Assembly (NCBI GenBank): GCA_964637185.1
Contig: CAZWVB010000006.1
Coordinates: forward strand, 1-41,297
Reading direction: 5' to 3'
Length of the DNA: 41,297 bases
Source of the DNA: CAZSVP01 sp964637185
Lineage (GTDB): Bacteria; Patescibacteriota; Saccharimonadia; CAILAD01; BJGX01
In this document: positions 1 through 8,159 of the stretch, in pieces
How the letters are laid out: each line of letters opens with the position of its first letter
Position numbering within the stretch: position 1 is the stretch's first letter
Notes under the pieces: model-generated
Seen by the model: only the letters and a program-made list of their open reading frames with translations
What the model was told of the DNA's origin: nothing
The model's database searches: none
Position numbers and translations under genes: made by a program

Positions 1-4
1 GCTG

Positions 5-1087
5 TTGCTCACCGAGATCTGCTTCGTCATCGGCGCCATCATGGTGGCAGCCGGGTTGGGCAAGAGCATCTTCAGGGGTACGGGCTACAACCCGATCGCC
101 TGGCTCAAGGCAATCGGCAAGCTGCGGGGTGAATACCACAGCTTCGCTGAGCGCATCAACACCAGCACGAGCTTCCGCATCGGTTTCAATCTCAACTGGA
201 TCGGAGCCGTGGGTACTGGCTTGGTCCTTGCGATTGGTATCCTCGTGGTGCTGCCTGCTACGGCTTGGGGACTGCTGATCCTTCCGGCGCTCGACATAGC
301 TGCCAGCTTCGGCTGGCGCACGCCGATCAGCCGGAAGCTGAAGCACATCCGTGAGGGTAAAGCTGAGGTGACGGTACGAACTGCCACGCTAGAAGATGTG
401 GACGGCATCGTGGAGCTGGACAGCTCCATGTATGGCGAAGACATCGCTCAGGGCGTGACTGATGATCCGTACGACATGTTCGCGCGGCGCATCACGAACT
501 CTCGTGGCTGGTGTTGGGTAGCTGAGGTAGATGGCAAGATCGAAGGCTTCTTGGCCGGGCAACCGACCAAATATGCCCCCGATGAGTTCATCTCCTGGGA
601 ACACTCTACCGCCAACGGTACCTTCGAAGGCACCTACGACGAGACCAGCGTAGTCATGTACGTGGCATCTCTCACGGTTAGCAAGCTTGGTTCGCAGCTC
701 GATGCTACGGACATGCTGCTAGCTGAGGGTGTCAAGAAGGCTATCCGCAGCGGCAAGAAGCTGGCGTTCTTCTCGGCTCGCATGCCCAAGTACCACGAGT
801 ACAAGGAGCAGATGAGCGCAGAGGAGTATTACAATGCCACCACGACCCTGAATGGGAAGGAAGTGGCGTTGGATCCCCAACTGCGCATGTACGAAGGGCT
901 CGGCATGAAGCGCATCCGACTGGTTGCAGGTGGGTTCGCTGCTGACTGGGAGTCGTGCGGCTACGCGGTGCTGTTCACCTTCTCGGTTCCATTCTACGGA
1001 TGGCCGGCCCGCAACTTCTGGGCCTGGCTGTTCGGCAAGGTAGCCGAGCGCCCCAAGCTGTTCGCGTTCTGCGCGAAGTACGTCTAG
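5..1087 (+). CDS. Membrane-anchored GNAT-family N-acetyltransferase (5' end probably cut by window edge)
   Basis: The N-terminal ~115 residues hold two or more hydrophobic segments (about 5-20 and 67-100). From about residue 121 a GNAT-type acyltransferase fold follows: VTVRTATLEDVDGIVELD, then a strand with YVASLTVSKLG where the acetyl-CoA loop should be, then RMPKYHEYKEQMSAEEYYN and a late ESCGYAVLF strand. The last two patterns recall the GNAT domains found next to carbon-nitrogen hydrolases. The substrate is unknown. The acetyl-CoA loop is not the textbook R/QxxGxG/A, so activity is not assured. The only available start is a TTG at the window edge, so the gene probably begins upstream. 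GC content is clearly higher than in the following genes, and a strong terminator closes it, as for the GC-rich genes at the other end of the window. Confidence 0.6.
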   Translation: MLTEICFVIGAIMVAAGLGKSIFRGTGYNPIAWLKAIGKLRGEYHSFAERINTSTSFRIGFNLNWIGAVGTGLVLAIGILVVLPATAWGLLILPALDIAASFGWRTPISRKLKHIREGKAEVTVRTATLEDVDGIVELDSSMYGEDIAQGVTDDPYDMFARRITNSRGWCWVAEVDGKIEGFLAGQPTKYAPDEFISWEHSTANGTFEGTYDETSVVMYVASLTVSKLGSQLDATDMLLAEGVKKAIRSGKKLAFFSARMPKYHEYKEQMSAEEYYNATTTLNGKEVALDPQLRMYEGLGMKRIRLVAGGFAADWESCGYAVLFTFSVPFYGWPARNFWAWLFGKVAERPKLFAFCAKYV

Positions 1088-1118
1088 GGCGAGTCAATAT
1101 ACATCGAGAGAGGAACAC

Positions 1119-1150
1119 AAGGGGCCCACCAGGGCCCCTTCCTCTTTTTT
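1119..1150 (+). terminator. Intrinsic terminator after the GNAT gene
   Basis: A perfect 9-bp stem (AAGGGGCCC / GGGCCCCTT) with a 4-nt ACCA loop is followed by CCTC and six T residues. This is a classic rho-independent terminator and separates the GC-rich first gene from the AT-rich block that follows. Confidence 0.92.
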
Positions 1151-1161
1151 CGGTTGTTTTA

Positions 1162-1170
1162 TGCTATTAT
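1162..1170 (+). promoter_or_regulatory. Extended -10 promoter, leaderless, for the 1178 gene
   Basis: TGCTATTAT ends 7 nt before ATG 1178. It lies just after the upstream terminator, and no Shine-Dalgarno fits between it and the start, so transcription should begin at the start codon. Confidence 0.7.
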
Positions 1171-1177
1171 TGTAGAC

Positions 1178-1762
1178 ATGAATAAGGTTACGTTCAGTAT
1201 TGAGTTTGGCCATATATATACCAATGAAACATTTAGTACAGAGCACTCCAACAGCGTAAAACAACTTAAAAAGTATTTACCTATAGTATCTGACGAAGAT
1301 TATCAGACTTGTGTATTTATTGACGATTATAATGCCACTGAACACCTACTTGACGTGCCAGATTTTTTGTCAAAACTTGGCCAAGAAGGTGCCTCGCCCG
1401 ATTACTATGCTTTTGAGGCTAATATGAGTGTTTACAAGGATGATATGATCAATATAATTCAGGACAAGAAAGTAAGAAAAAGTTATGAACGCTATATAAA
1501 TGGCAATGGTGGCAAGCTACCTTGCTCATTTATGACAACAATTTGGTATTTTGTGCGGCTTGGATTATTTGATGCTGATGGAATAGTTAAATCCAACAAT
1601 GCCACTAAAAGCTTTTTGCCGGCCAAGTCACTAATTAATATTCTGCCTGAGAGATTTAGAGCGGTTGAAGCTCAAACACTCAAGTTAGTCAGAGCTAGCA
1701 GACATTCGCAATATTTATCCAATATAGATTACGTTTTTTTTGGTGACAACGGAAAAACATAA
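1178..1762 (+). CDS. Hypothetical protein, first gene of the methyltransferase/histidine kinase unit
   Basis: A 194-residue soluble protein with no domain I recognise. ATG 1178 (MNKVTFSIEFGH) is preferred over an upstream in-frame start at 1154, because the -10 box TGCTATTAT lies 7 nt before it. No signal peptide or membrane segment is seen. The only notable patches are an acidic stretch with FIDDYNATEHLLD and a central YERYINGNGG. The stop overlaps the next start as TAATG, so it should be translationally coupled to the methyltransferase. The strongly AT-rich composition, shared with the next gene and the first half of the kinase, contrasts with the rest of the window and suggests acquisition by transfer. 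Function unknown. Confidence 0.75.
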   Translation: MNKVTFSIEFGHIYTNETFSTEHSNSVKQLKKYLPIVSDEDYQTCVFIDDYNATEHLLDVPDFLSKLGQEGASPDYYAFEANMSVYKDDMINIIQDKKVRKSYERYINGNGGKLPCSFMTTIWYFVRLGLFDADGIVKSNNATKSFLPAKSLINILPERFRAVEAQTLKLVRASRHSQYLSNIDYVFFGDNGKT

Positions 1763-2466
1763 TGGCGAGAATATGGAATAAGTTTGGTACCGAAAGTTAT
1801 GTAAAAAATAACTACGCACAGTTTCATGATGAGGACAAGAAAATACTTGAACTCTGTTTGGGCTTTTTGGCGGATAAACCCAAAATTCATAGAGCTATGG
1901 AAGTAGGCACAGGGCCTAACTTATATCCAGCAATCCTGCTTACCCCTTATGCGGAAAGTATTGATCTAATTGAATATAGTAAATCCAATCTTGATTATCT
2001 ATTAGCAAATTTAGAAAGCGCACAAGGAGACTGGAAACCCTATCTCAACTTTATGTCAAAACACAACAAAAAATATTCGAGTACGGTATTTAAAGATTTG
2101 GCTAGCAAATCAAATGTTAAACAAGGTAGTATCTACACACTACCCGAGAAAAGATACAATCTTGTTTCGATGTTCTTCTGCGCTGAGTCGATTACGGGAT
2201 ATTATCCAACTTTTGCTAGGGCTTGCCATAGTTTTATGAGAAGTGCGAAAAAAGGTGGTATTGTTATCGCTGCCTTCATGCAGGGATCAAAAGGATACAA
2301 GATTGATGGGATAAATTTTCCTGCTGTTTCAATAGGAGTTGATGAACTAAAAAAATTATTCTTGCCGCAACTGAAAAATGCTCAAATTTTAGAAATAAAT
2401 AAGTCGAAACAAGCCTTGCGCGCAGGTTACTCTGGGATGCTGTTGGTTGTAGGGGAAAAGAAGTGA
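1762..2466 (+). CDS. SAM-dependent methyltransferase-like protein
   Basis: 234 residues with a Rossmann-type SAM-binding opening: MEVGTGPNLYPAILL (motif I) and then IDLIEYSKSNLDYL, whose acidic residue would hold the ribose. A later segment, LVSMFFCAESITGYY, followed by KKGGIVIAAFMQGSKGY, fits motifs IV-V. The pattern resembles the NNMT/PNMT/TEMT group of small-molecule methyltransferases; this is family resemblance only and the substrate is not known. The start overlaps the preceding stop by 1 nt and the stop overlaps the histidine kinase start as GTGA, so all three are likely one translationally coupled operon. AT-rich relative to the window. Confidence 0.7.
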   Translation: MARIWNKFGTESYVKNNYAQFHDEDKKILELCLGFLADKPKIHRAMEVGTGPNLYPAILLTPYAESIDLIEYSKSNLDYLLANLESAQGDWKPYLNFMSKHNKKYSSTVFKDLASKSNVKQGSIYTLPEKRYNLVSMFFCAESITGYYPTFARACHSFMRSAKKGGIVIAAFMQGSKGYKIDGINFPAVSIGVDELKKLFLPQLKNAQILEINKSKQALRAGYSGMLLVVGEKK

Positions 2467-4670
2467 TTACTTTTGCTGTAATTCTAATTATTGTCGCTAA
2501 CTTTTTGCTTGGGGTATTCTGCTTGCTGAGAAATCCTAAAAAACTGTTAAACATTAACTTCTTTGTTTTTACAACTGTAACAAGTCTTTGGATAGCTGCA
2601 AATTATTTTGGTTCTACGGTTGACAATACAGCCATTGCAGACCTTTTGGTTAAGTTGGATTTTGCACTTGGTGTACTCGTAGCAAATTTGTTCTTAATCC
2701 TCACATGTACAATCGGATCTATCAATAAAAAGTACCTTTTGATTGTATGCTCCATAACGCTACCAATCACAGTCGTACTTATGGGGCTAGTTGAAACAAA
2801 CCAAGTAATAGGTATTATCCACTCCACAGAAGGCATTAGAACTGAAAGCAAAGGTATATTGAATATTATCTATCAATTTGTCTTGGCGGGTTATGTTGTA
2901 GCAGGCATAGCCATCCTTACACTCAAACGACGACGCAGCCGTGGGTTAGAGCGTGATCAAATATCGATCATGTTATTAGGTCTTTTTGTGACCTCGGTTT
3001 TTATACTAGTTACCAACTTGATACTCCCGATGGTAGTAAATTCAACGGAACTCCTGACAAACATACAGAGGCTTTCGTATTCAGGCATTGTTTTCTTTAT
3101 TGCAATGACTGCGTATGCCATTGTTAAGCATCGCCTTTTTGATATTCGTGCTGCCGTAGTTCGGTCAGTGACCTATGTGCTAACGATTGCATTTATAGGT
3201 ACAGTATATGGATTTGTGGCATTCAACTTCGCAAACAGATTCTTGCAGCATAGCTCTGTACTACAACAGCAAATATTCTATACTTTGCTAGCGATTGCAC
3301 TTGCCTTTACTTTTCAGCCAATAAAAAGGTTGTTTGAAAAAGCTTCCAATACGATCTTTTATAGAGGCAAATATGACCCACAGCAGTTGGTTACTAGCAT
3401 TGGCCGGATATTGGCTAGTGAGATAGAACTTGATGCTTTGTGTCAGAAAGTCATTCACGAGCTAACCAATAGTTTAAAAATAGACAAAGCTGAGATAGTG
3501 GTGTTCAATCATCACGGAGTGTTGTATCGCAATAATGCCTTCACTTACGAACATCATGAGATAGTTGAAAGGGATCTGCGCAAGCTGGGCCGACTTATGA
3601 TAGTAGCTGATGATATTTCTGGGGGTGTACGCAAACAAATCATGCAGAAATACGGTGTGAGCGTGAGTTTTGCACTACGCACTAGTGAGCAATTTCTTGG
3701 CTACCTGCTACTAGGTGAGAAGAAATCCGGCGATATCTACAATGCTGAAGATCTCCAAACACTCAAGATAATTGCCAACGAGTTGAGTGTAGGGATCCAA
3801 AACGCCAAAGCATTCGCTGAGATCCAAGCTTTCAACCAAACTTTGCAAGCCAAGGTCAACGATGCGACCAAGCGTCTGCGGCATGCCAACGAAGAGCTCA
3901 AGGAGCTGGATCAGGCCAAAGACGAGTTTATCTCTATAGCTAGTCATCAACTGCGCACACCGCTCACTACTATCAAAGGCTACGCCAGCATGATCGATGA
4001 GGGTGATTTTGGTAAGCTCAGTAGCAAGACCAAAGAACCGCTCAAGGAGATATTGGACGGTAGTGAGCGCATGAATCGCTTGGTTGGCGATCTACTCAAC
4101 GTCAGCCGTATACAGGCTGGTAAATTCTTCATCGATGCTACCGAGGTAGATATGCCGGAGTTAGTAGCTAGTGAGGTCAAGCAACTTGAGCAGCTAGCCA
4201 AAGCCAAGAATGTAGAGTTGGTATACGTAGAGCCAAAGGCTAAGCTAGCACCGATGATGTTGGATCTCAACAAGACTCAGCAAGCAGCTATGAACCTCAT
4301 CGACAACGCTATACACTATAGTGCTCCACCAAGTGGCGGTGGGCATGTGCAGGTCAGTCTGGAAGTGCATGGCAACGAGGTAGTGTTCTTGGTACGTGAT
4401 GACGGCATTGGTGTGCCCAAAGACAAACAATCCAAGCTATTCACCAAGATGTTCCGGGCCGACAATGCCAAAGAAGTCCGTCCCGATGGTACTGGGCTAG
4501 GGCTGTATTTGGTCAAGCGAGTTGTTGAAGATCAGGGTGGGCAGATAGTGTTTGCCAGCGAGCCGGGCAAAGGCAGTACTTTTGGCTTCCGTCTGCCACT
4601 GACCGGTGTACCCAAGGAGCTTCAGCAAAAAGCCAAGTCCATCGCTAAGCACGTGCACTTGAGCGTATGA
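2463..4670 (+). CDS. Membrane sensor histidine kinase (7TM-GAF-HisKA-HATPase)
   Basis: 735 residues. The first ~230 carry about seven hydrophobic segments, like the N-terminal 7TM sensor region of bacterial histidine kinases, with two more segments up to ~300. A GAF-like domain follows (~310-455), then a short coiled coil and HisKA with SHQLRTPL (phospho-acceptor His495). The HATPase region has the N box NLIDNAIHYS, the G1 box RDDGIG and the G2 box GTGLGLYLVKR. All catalytic motifs are intact. GTG 2463 overlaps the methyltransferase stop. No response regulator is encoded nearby, so the partner is elsewhere. Base composition climbs from roughly one-third GC at the 5' end to about 55% in the kinase core, suggesting a sensor half of foreign origin joined to a host-like core. 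Confidence 0.9.
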   Translation: MITFAVILIIVANFLLGVFCLLRNPKKLLNINFFVFTTVTSLWIAANYFGSTVDNTAIADLLVKLDFALGVLVANLFLILTCTIGSINKKYLLIVCSITLPITVVLMGLVETNQVIGIIHSTEGIRTESKGILNIIYQFVLAGYVVAGIAILTLKRRRSRGLERDQISIMLLGLFVTSVFILVTNLILPMVVNSTELLTNIQRLSYSGIVFFIAMTAYAIVKHRLFDIRAAVVRSVTYVLTIAFIGTVYGFVAFNFANRFLQHSSVLQQQIFYTLLAIALAFTFQPIKRLFEKASNTIFYRGKYDPQQLVTSIGRILASEIELDALCQKVIHELTNSLKIDKAEIVVFNHHGVLYRNNAFTYEHHEIVERDLRKLGRLMIVADDISGGVRKQIMQKYGVSVSFALRTSEQFLGYLLLGEKKSGDIYNAEDLQTLKIIANELSVGIQNAKAFAEIQAFNQTLQAKVNDATKRLRHANEELKELDQAKDEFISIASHQLRTPLTTIKGYASMIDEGDFGKLSSKTKEPLKEILDGSERMNRLVGDLLNVSRIQAGKFFIDATEVDMPELVASEVKQLEQLAKAKNVELVYVEPKAKLAPMMLDLNKTQQAAMNLIDNAIHYSAPPSGGGHVQVSLEVHGNEVVFLVRDDGIGVPKDKQSKLFTKMFRADNAKEVRPDGTGLGLYLVKRVVEDQGGQIVFASEPGKGSTFGFRLPLTGVPKELQQKAKSIAKHVHLSV

Positions 4671-4675
4671 GAATA

Positions 4676-5761
4676 CTACGGTAGATCACTTACACTATAT
4701 ACACGTCGGAGTGTCAGTTGTTGGCTAGGACTTTGATAAAACCCGCGGTTGGTGGTAACAGCTGTGCTAAAACCGGCTTTATTGACTAGCTGAACACTGG
4801 TGGAATTGTACCCACCATATGGATAGGCAAAGCTGGTAACTGGTATACCAAATGTGGCTTGGAGCCAGTCGCGACTAGTTTTGATCTGCCTCCACTGAGC
4901 ATTGGTGGTAAGACCAGCAAGATTGGGGTGGTCAAGAGTGTGAGCGCCAATCTCAACAAGACCACTAGATAGCATGGCTTTCACATCTACTACTCTTAGA
5001 TAGGCGTCGCCACAGCTGTAGTTGCTCCGAGTCAAGCCAATACAATAGTGCGATAAGTCACCACCTACAATCAGATAAAGAGTAACCAAAAAATTGTGTT
5101 TGCGCAGGATGGGTATGATGTTGCTCTGTACTGTATAGCCATCGTCAAAAGTGATTACCACTGGTTTGGTCTTGAGCCCGGGCTGTTTGGCGAGATAGGC
5201 AGGCACGTCGGACATATGGATAGTATGGTATCCTTTGGCCTCCAGACTGTCCATTTGAGCCGCAAAATCAGCCGGCGGTTTGTGATAAATCAGTATTGGT
5301 AAAAACACTGCATTGGCTGTGGATGTAGCAGCGGGTGGATTGGCTGCAGGGGCCGGAGCGCTCTCTTTTGCACGGGCCAGCCTGTCTTGCTCTTCTCGCC
5401 TGCGGGCTGCTTCATGATCGGCTACGGCTTGTTTGAGCTGAGGTGTAAGTTGGCCCAAATCATTGTTAAGCTCGTCGAGCTCAACATGTGCGATGATGAG
5501 TTTGTAATAATTGGTGTCGTGCCTAACAGTGTTGAGTTGGCTATTGAGGGCATCGATACCTGTGATATGCAAGCCGTAGACTTTCTGCGCTCTCATCAAG
5601 GCTTGAGCTCTGATACTCAGCTCATTGAGCCGGTCGGTCTGACGCCAGTGGATGATGGAGACTGTGCACAGCCCGATCATGAGTAGTACTACGCCAATAA
5701 TTGCTATTACTAGTTTGTGATGCATCTCGAGTTTTTTGTTTCTTCGTATACGGCGTGGCAT
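4676..5761 (-). CDS. Membrane-anchored polysaccharide deacetylase (NodB/CE4), copy 1
   Basis: 361 residues: basic N-terminus, one membrane segment (~17-37), a helical Ala/Glu-rich stalk (~40-145), then a NodB-type carbohydrate esterase 4 domain (~150-361) facing the outside. Visible motifs are ITFDDGY (metal/catalytic Asp), GAHTLDHPNL (metal-binding His pair) and FAYPYGGYN. It would remove acetyl groups from cell-wall glycans such as peptidoglycan; the exact substrate is unknown. A related copy lies at 7097-8113 beyond PGK. The ATG is supported by TGCTAAAAT ending 6 nt upstream. The 3' end sits 5 nt from the end of the convergent histidine kinase, with no terminator seen between them. Confidence 0.88.
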   Translation of the reverse strand: MPRRIRRNKKLEMHHKLVIAIIGVVLLMIGLCTVSIIHWRQTDRLNELSIRAQALMRAQKVYGLHITGIDALNSQLNTVRHDTNYYKLIIAHVELDELNNDLGQLTPQLKQAVADHEAARRREEQDRLARAKESAPAPAANPPAATSTANAVFLPILIYHKPPADFAAQMDSLEAKGYHTIHMSDVPAYLAKQPGLKTKPVVITFDDGYTVQSNIIPILRKHNFLVTLYLIVGGDLSHYCIGLTRSNYSCGDAYLRVVDVKAMLSSGLVEIGAHTLDHPNLAGLTTNAQWRQIKTSRDWLQATFGIPVTSFAYPYGGYNSTSVQLVNKAGFSTAVTTNRGFYQSPSQQLTLRRVYSVSDLP

Positions 5762-5767
5762 TGTATA

Positions 5768-5776
5768 ATTTTAGCA
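5768..5776 (-). promoter_or_regulatory. Extended -10 promoter, leaderless, for deacetylase copy 1
   Basis: On the minus strand TGCTAAAAT ends 6 nt before the ATG at 5761. The plus strand here also reads TATAAT (5764-5769), which may serve the divergent PGK gene. Confidence 0.65.
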
Positions 5777-5806
5777 TAAGAGTTATCTTGGATAGATCAA
5801 CCAACT

Positions 5807-6985
5807 ATGAAGCATTTGATTACGATAGATGATATAGATATCAAAGACAAACGTGTGTTTGTGCGTACCGACTACAATGTAGTCGAGGATGGCAAGATTA
5901 TCGATGATTTTCGCATCGAGGCAAGTTTGCCAACACTTCGCATGCTACTCAAATCTGGTTGCAGCTTGGTGCTAGCTAGCCACAATGGACGGCCAGATGG
6001 CAAACCTGTGCCAGGTCTGAGCCTGCGCCCAGTGGCCAAACGTTTGGCCAAGCTGCTTGGGCAAGATGTAATATTTGTCGATGATTGTGTTGGTGAGGAG
6101 GTAGAAGCTACTGCTAAAACGCTACAGCCTGGCCAAATACTGTTACTTGAGAATTTGCGTTTTTATCCACAAGAGGAAGCCAATAGCCATGTCTTTGCCA
6201 AACAACTGGCTGGTCTGGCAGATGTATACGTGGACGATGCTTTTGCCAATATTCATCGCGCCCATGCCAGCATGGTGGGCATACCCAAACTCTTACCACA
6301 CGCAGCAGGTTTATTGTTGGAAAAAGAGTATGAGACGCTAAAAGGCATGATGGATAGACCCAAGAAGCCCTTCGTGGCTATTGTGGGAGGCGCAAAAATA
6401 TCAGATAAGATAGTGGTATTAGAAAAGCTGATCGACAAGGTAGACACTTTGTTACTAGGGGGTGCTTTGGCCAACACTTTCTTATATGCCGCTGGGTTTG
6501 ATACGGGCAAAAGCATGGTTGAAAAAAACATGAAGCCGACAGTTGCCAAAATCTTGAGTTATGCCAATCAGAAAGGTGTCAACATCGCACTACCAGTCGA
6601 CGTAAAAGTAGCCACCAAGCCTGATGTTACCACCGGTATTCGCAATGTGCCGATCACTGCAGTACATGGTGATGAGCTGATGCTGGATACTGGCACCAAG
6701 ACAGCCAAGTTGTTTGCCGATAAGATAATTGCTGCCCGACAAGTGTTTTGGAATGGTACATTGGGGATCGCCGAAAACCCGCATTTTGCCGGCGGTAGCC
6801 GGTCGATTGCCAAGGCTATCAAATCCCCGCATATCTATAGTGTGATAGGTGGTGGCGATACGGCTGCATTCGTGGATGCTCATCACATGCATGACTGGTA
6901 CGACTGGGTGAGTACTGGCGGTGGTGCTAGCCTAGAGCTGATAGCCGGCGAAAAGCTGCCAGCGCTTGAGATATTGATGAAGTAG
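5807..6985 (+). CDS. pgk: Phosphoglycerate kinase
   Basis: 392 residues, normal family length. It converts 1,3-bisphosphoglycerate and ADP to 3-phosphoglycerate and ATP in the cytoplasm. Family signatures are present: LLLENLRFYPQEE, DDAFANIHRAHAS, GGAKISDKI, GGALANTF, FWNGTLGIAE, GGGDTAAFV and STGGGASLE. Some usually strict positions differ: RTDYN where most enzymes have RVDFN, and SHNGRP for SHLGRP. The core phosphate- and nucleotide-binding elements remain, so it should be active. It is transcribed divergently from deacetylase copy 1. The promoter is uncertain: TATAAT at 5764-5769 gives a ~30 nt leader, and no Shine-Dalgarno precedes the ATG. Confidence 0.96.
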   Translation: MKHLITIDDIDIKDKRVFVRTDYNVVEDGKIIDDFRIEASLPTLRMLLKSGCSLVLASHNGRPDGKPVPGLSLRPVAKRLAKLLGQDVIFVDDCVGEEVEATAKTLQPGQILLLENLRFYPQEEANSHVFAKQLAGLADVYVDDAFANIHRAHASMVGIPKLLPHAAGLLLEKEYETLKGMMDRPKKPFVAIVGGAKISDKIVVLEKLIDKVDTLLLGGALANTFLYAAGFDTGKSMVEKNMKPTVAKILSYANQKGVNIALPVDVKVATKPDVTTGIRNVPITAVHGDELMLDTGTKTAKLFADKIIAARQVFWNGTLGIAENPHFAGGSRSIAKAIKSPHIYSVIGGGDTAAFVDAHHMHDWYDWVSTGGGASLELIAGEKLPALEILMK

Positions 6986-7078
6986 CGCTGGTCAAAATTA
7001 TTCAATTTACGCTCGACACAGATCTAGAACTTCACTTTCTGATCTCTCAAGTGTAGGTAAGAAGCGCTACAACGTCGT

Positions 7079-7101
7079 AATAGTTTTAGGTGGAAACTAT
7101 T
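7079..7101. repeat. Short AT-rich inverted repeat at the 3' end of deacetylase copy 2
   Basis: AATAGTTT and AAACTATT form a perfect 8-bp inverted repeat around a 7-nt spacer. It overlaps the last bases of the minus-strand deacetylase gene in the ~110-nt gap between two convergent genes. It may help end transcription, but there is no T tract and the stem is weak. Nothing else was recognised in this gap. Confidence 0.3.
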
Positions 7102-8113
7102 GAAGGTCCAAAGTGGTGCGAATTCGATGAAGAGTGAGTGGCTCGTGGGTTGATTGCGTTGTGCCTGGCTGTGTAGTGACGGCCGTCTCAAACCCTGCTG
7201 CCCGTACCAACTCTACAGTTGTGGCGTTGAAGTGTCCGTAGGGGTAGGCAAATGTAGTTAATTTGCGCCCCGTACGTTGTTCTAGCTGATTTTTGGCAGC
7301 TACTATCTGCCACATCTGATCAGATGGGCTGAGGCTTGGTAAATCGGCATGGTCTACAGTGTGCACACCAATTTCAACTTGCGACATTTTGGACAGCTCG
7401 GTGATTTGTGACCAACTAAGGTAGTCATCGCCACAATCTTGGCGCTGACGTTCTGGACCAATACAATGTTGGCTGGCATCACCGCCGACTATCAAATAAA
7501 ACGTGCCGCGCATACCATGTGCCGCTAGTAGCTCGGCTGCACGCATGTTGTCACTAAAGCCATCATCAAAGCTTAGCACCACCGGCTTGGACGGAAGTTC
7601 ACTAAGTCCTTGTAGGTAGTCACCGACTTGCTGCATACTGACTGTATTGTAACCATGCCTGGAAAGGTGATCGAGCTGCTGGACAAAATCTTCTGGTAGC
7701 TTGTGGTAGAGCAGTATTGGTATATTGACGGACTCGGGCCGACTAGAGTATTGGTGGTTGAGTATCTTGCGGGCTATTTCAAGCTGGTTTTGAGCCCCTA
7801 GATAATTTTGATTCAAACTCATTTGGTTGGCCATGATAAGTCTACTGACTACCTCAAAAGACAGATTCTCTTGCGCGCCAAGTATCGTATTTGTATCTTT
7901 AAGCAATTGTGAAATGGGTGCGTTGCTGGTTTCTGATGATGGCGTCGGAGCGGCGTTGGCATTGTGCCATTGATAAGCAGCCAGCAGGCCCATCGCAAGA
8001 CCAAAAACAAAAGTAAAAACAATATAGACTGTACCAATAGTCTGCTTGCGTGGTTTGGCCTTGGATCTATGCGACTTGATATTGTGTTTGGTACCGAGCA
8101 GTAATATAGACAT
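7097..8113 (-). CDS. Membrane-anchored polysaccharide deacetylase (NodB/CE4), copy 2
   Basis: 338 residues with the same plan as the copy at 4676-5761: basic N-terminus, one membrane segment (~25-45), helical stalk, then a CE4 domain from ~125. Motifs are LSFDDGFSDN, GVHTVDHADL and FAYPYGHFN, so the catalytic Asp and the metal His pair are kept. Both copies share LYHK before the domain, LIVGGD, a CIG...CGDxYL cysteine-containing insert and the final TLxR. The two cysteines in that insert may form an extracellular disulfide (inference). It lies convergent to PGK. TATACT ends 9 nt before the ATG, slightly farther than in the other leaderless genes. Confidence 0.88.
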   Translation of the reverse strand: MSILLLGTKHNIKSHRSKAKPRKQTIGTVYIVFTFVFGLAMGLLAAYQWHNANAAPTPSSETSNAPISQLLKDTNTILGAQENLSFEVVSRLIMANQMSLNQNYLGAQNQLEIARKILNHQYSSRPESVNIPILLYHKLPEDFVQQLDHLSRHGYNTVSMQQVGDYLQGLSELPSKPVVLSFDDGFSDNMRAAELLAAHGMRGTFYLIVGGDASQHCIGPERQRQDCGDDYLSWSQITELSKMSQVEIGVHTVDHADLPSLSPSDQMWQIVAAKNQLEQRTGRKLTTFAYPYGHFNATTVELVRAAGFETAVTTQPGTTQSTHEPLTLHRIRTTLDLQ

Positions 8114-8122
8114 ACCGCAAGC

Positions 8123-8128
8123 AGTATA
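8123..8128 (-). promoter_or_regulatory. Probable -10 box for deacetylase copy 2
   Basis: TATACT on the minus strand lies 9 nt before the ATG at 8113. It gives a leader of only a few nucleotides, with no Shine-Dalgarno. Confidence 0.5.
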
Positions 8129-8159
8129 GCTCAGTTGCGATCAACATAAAAGAATAAGC

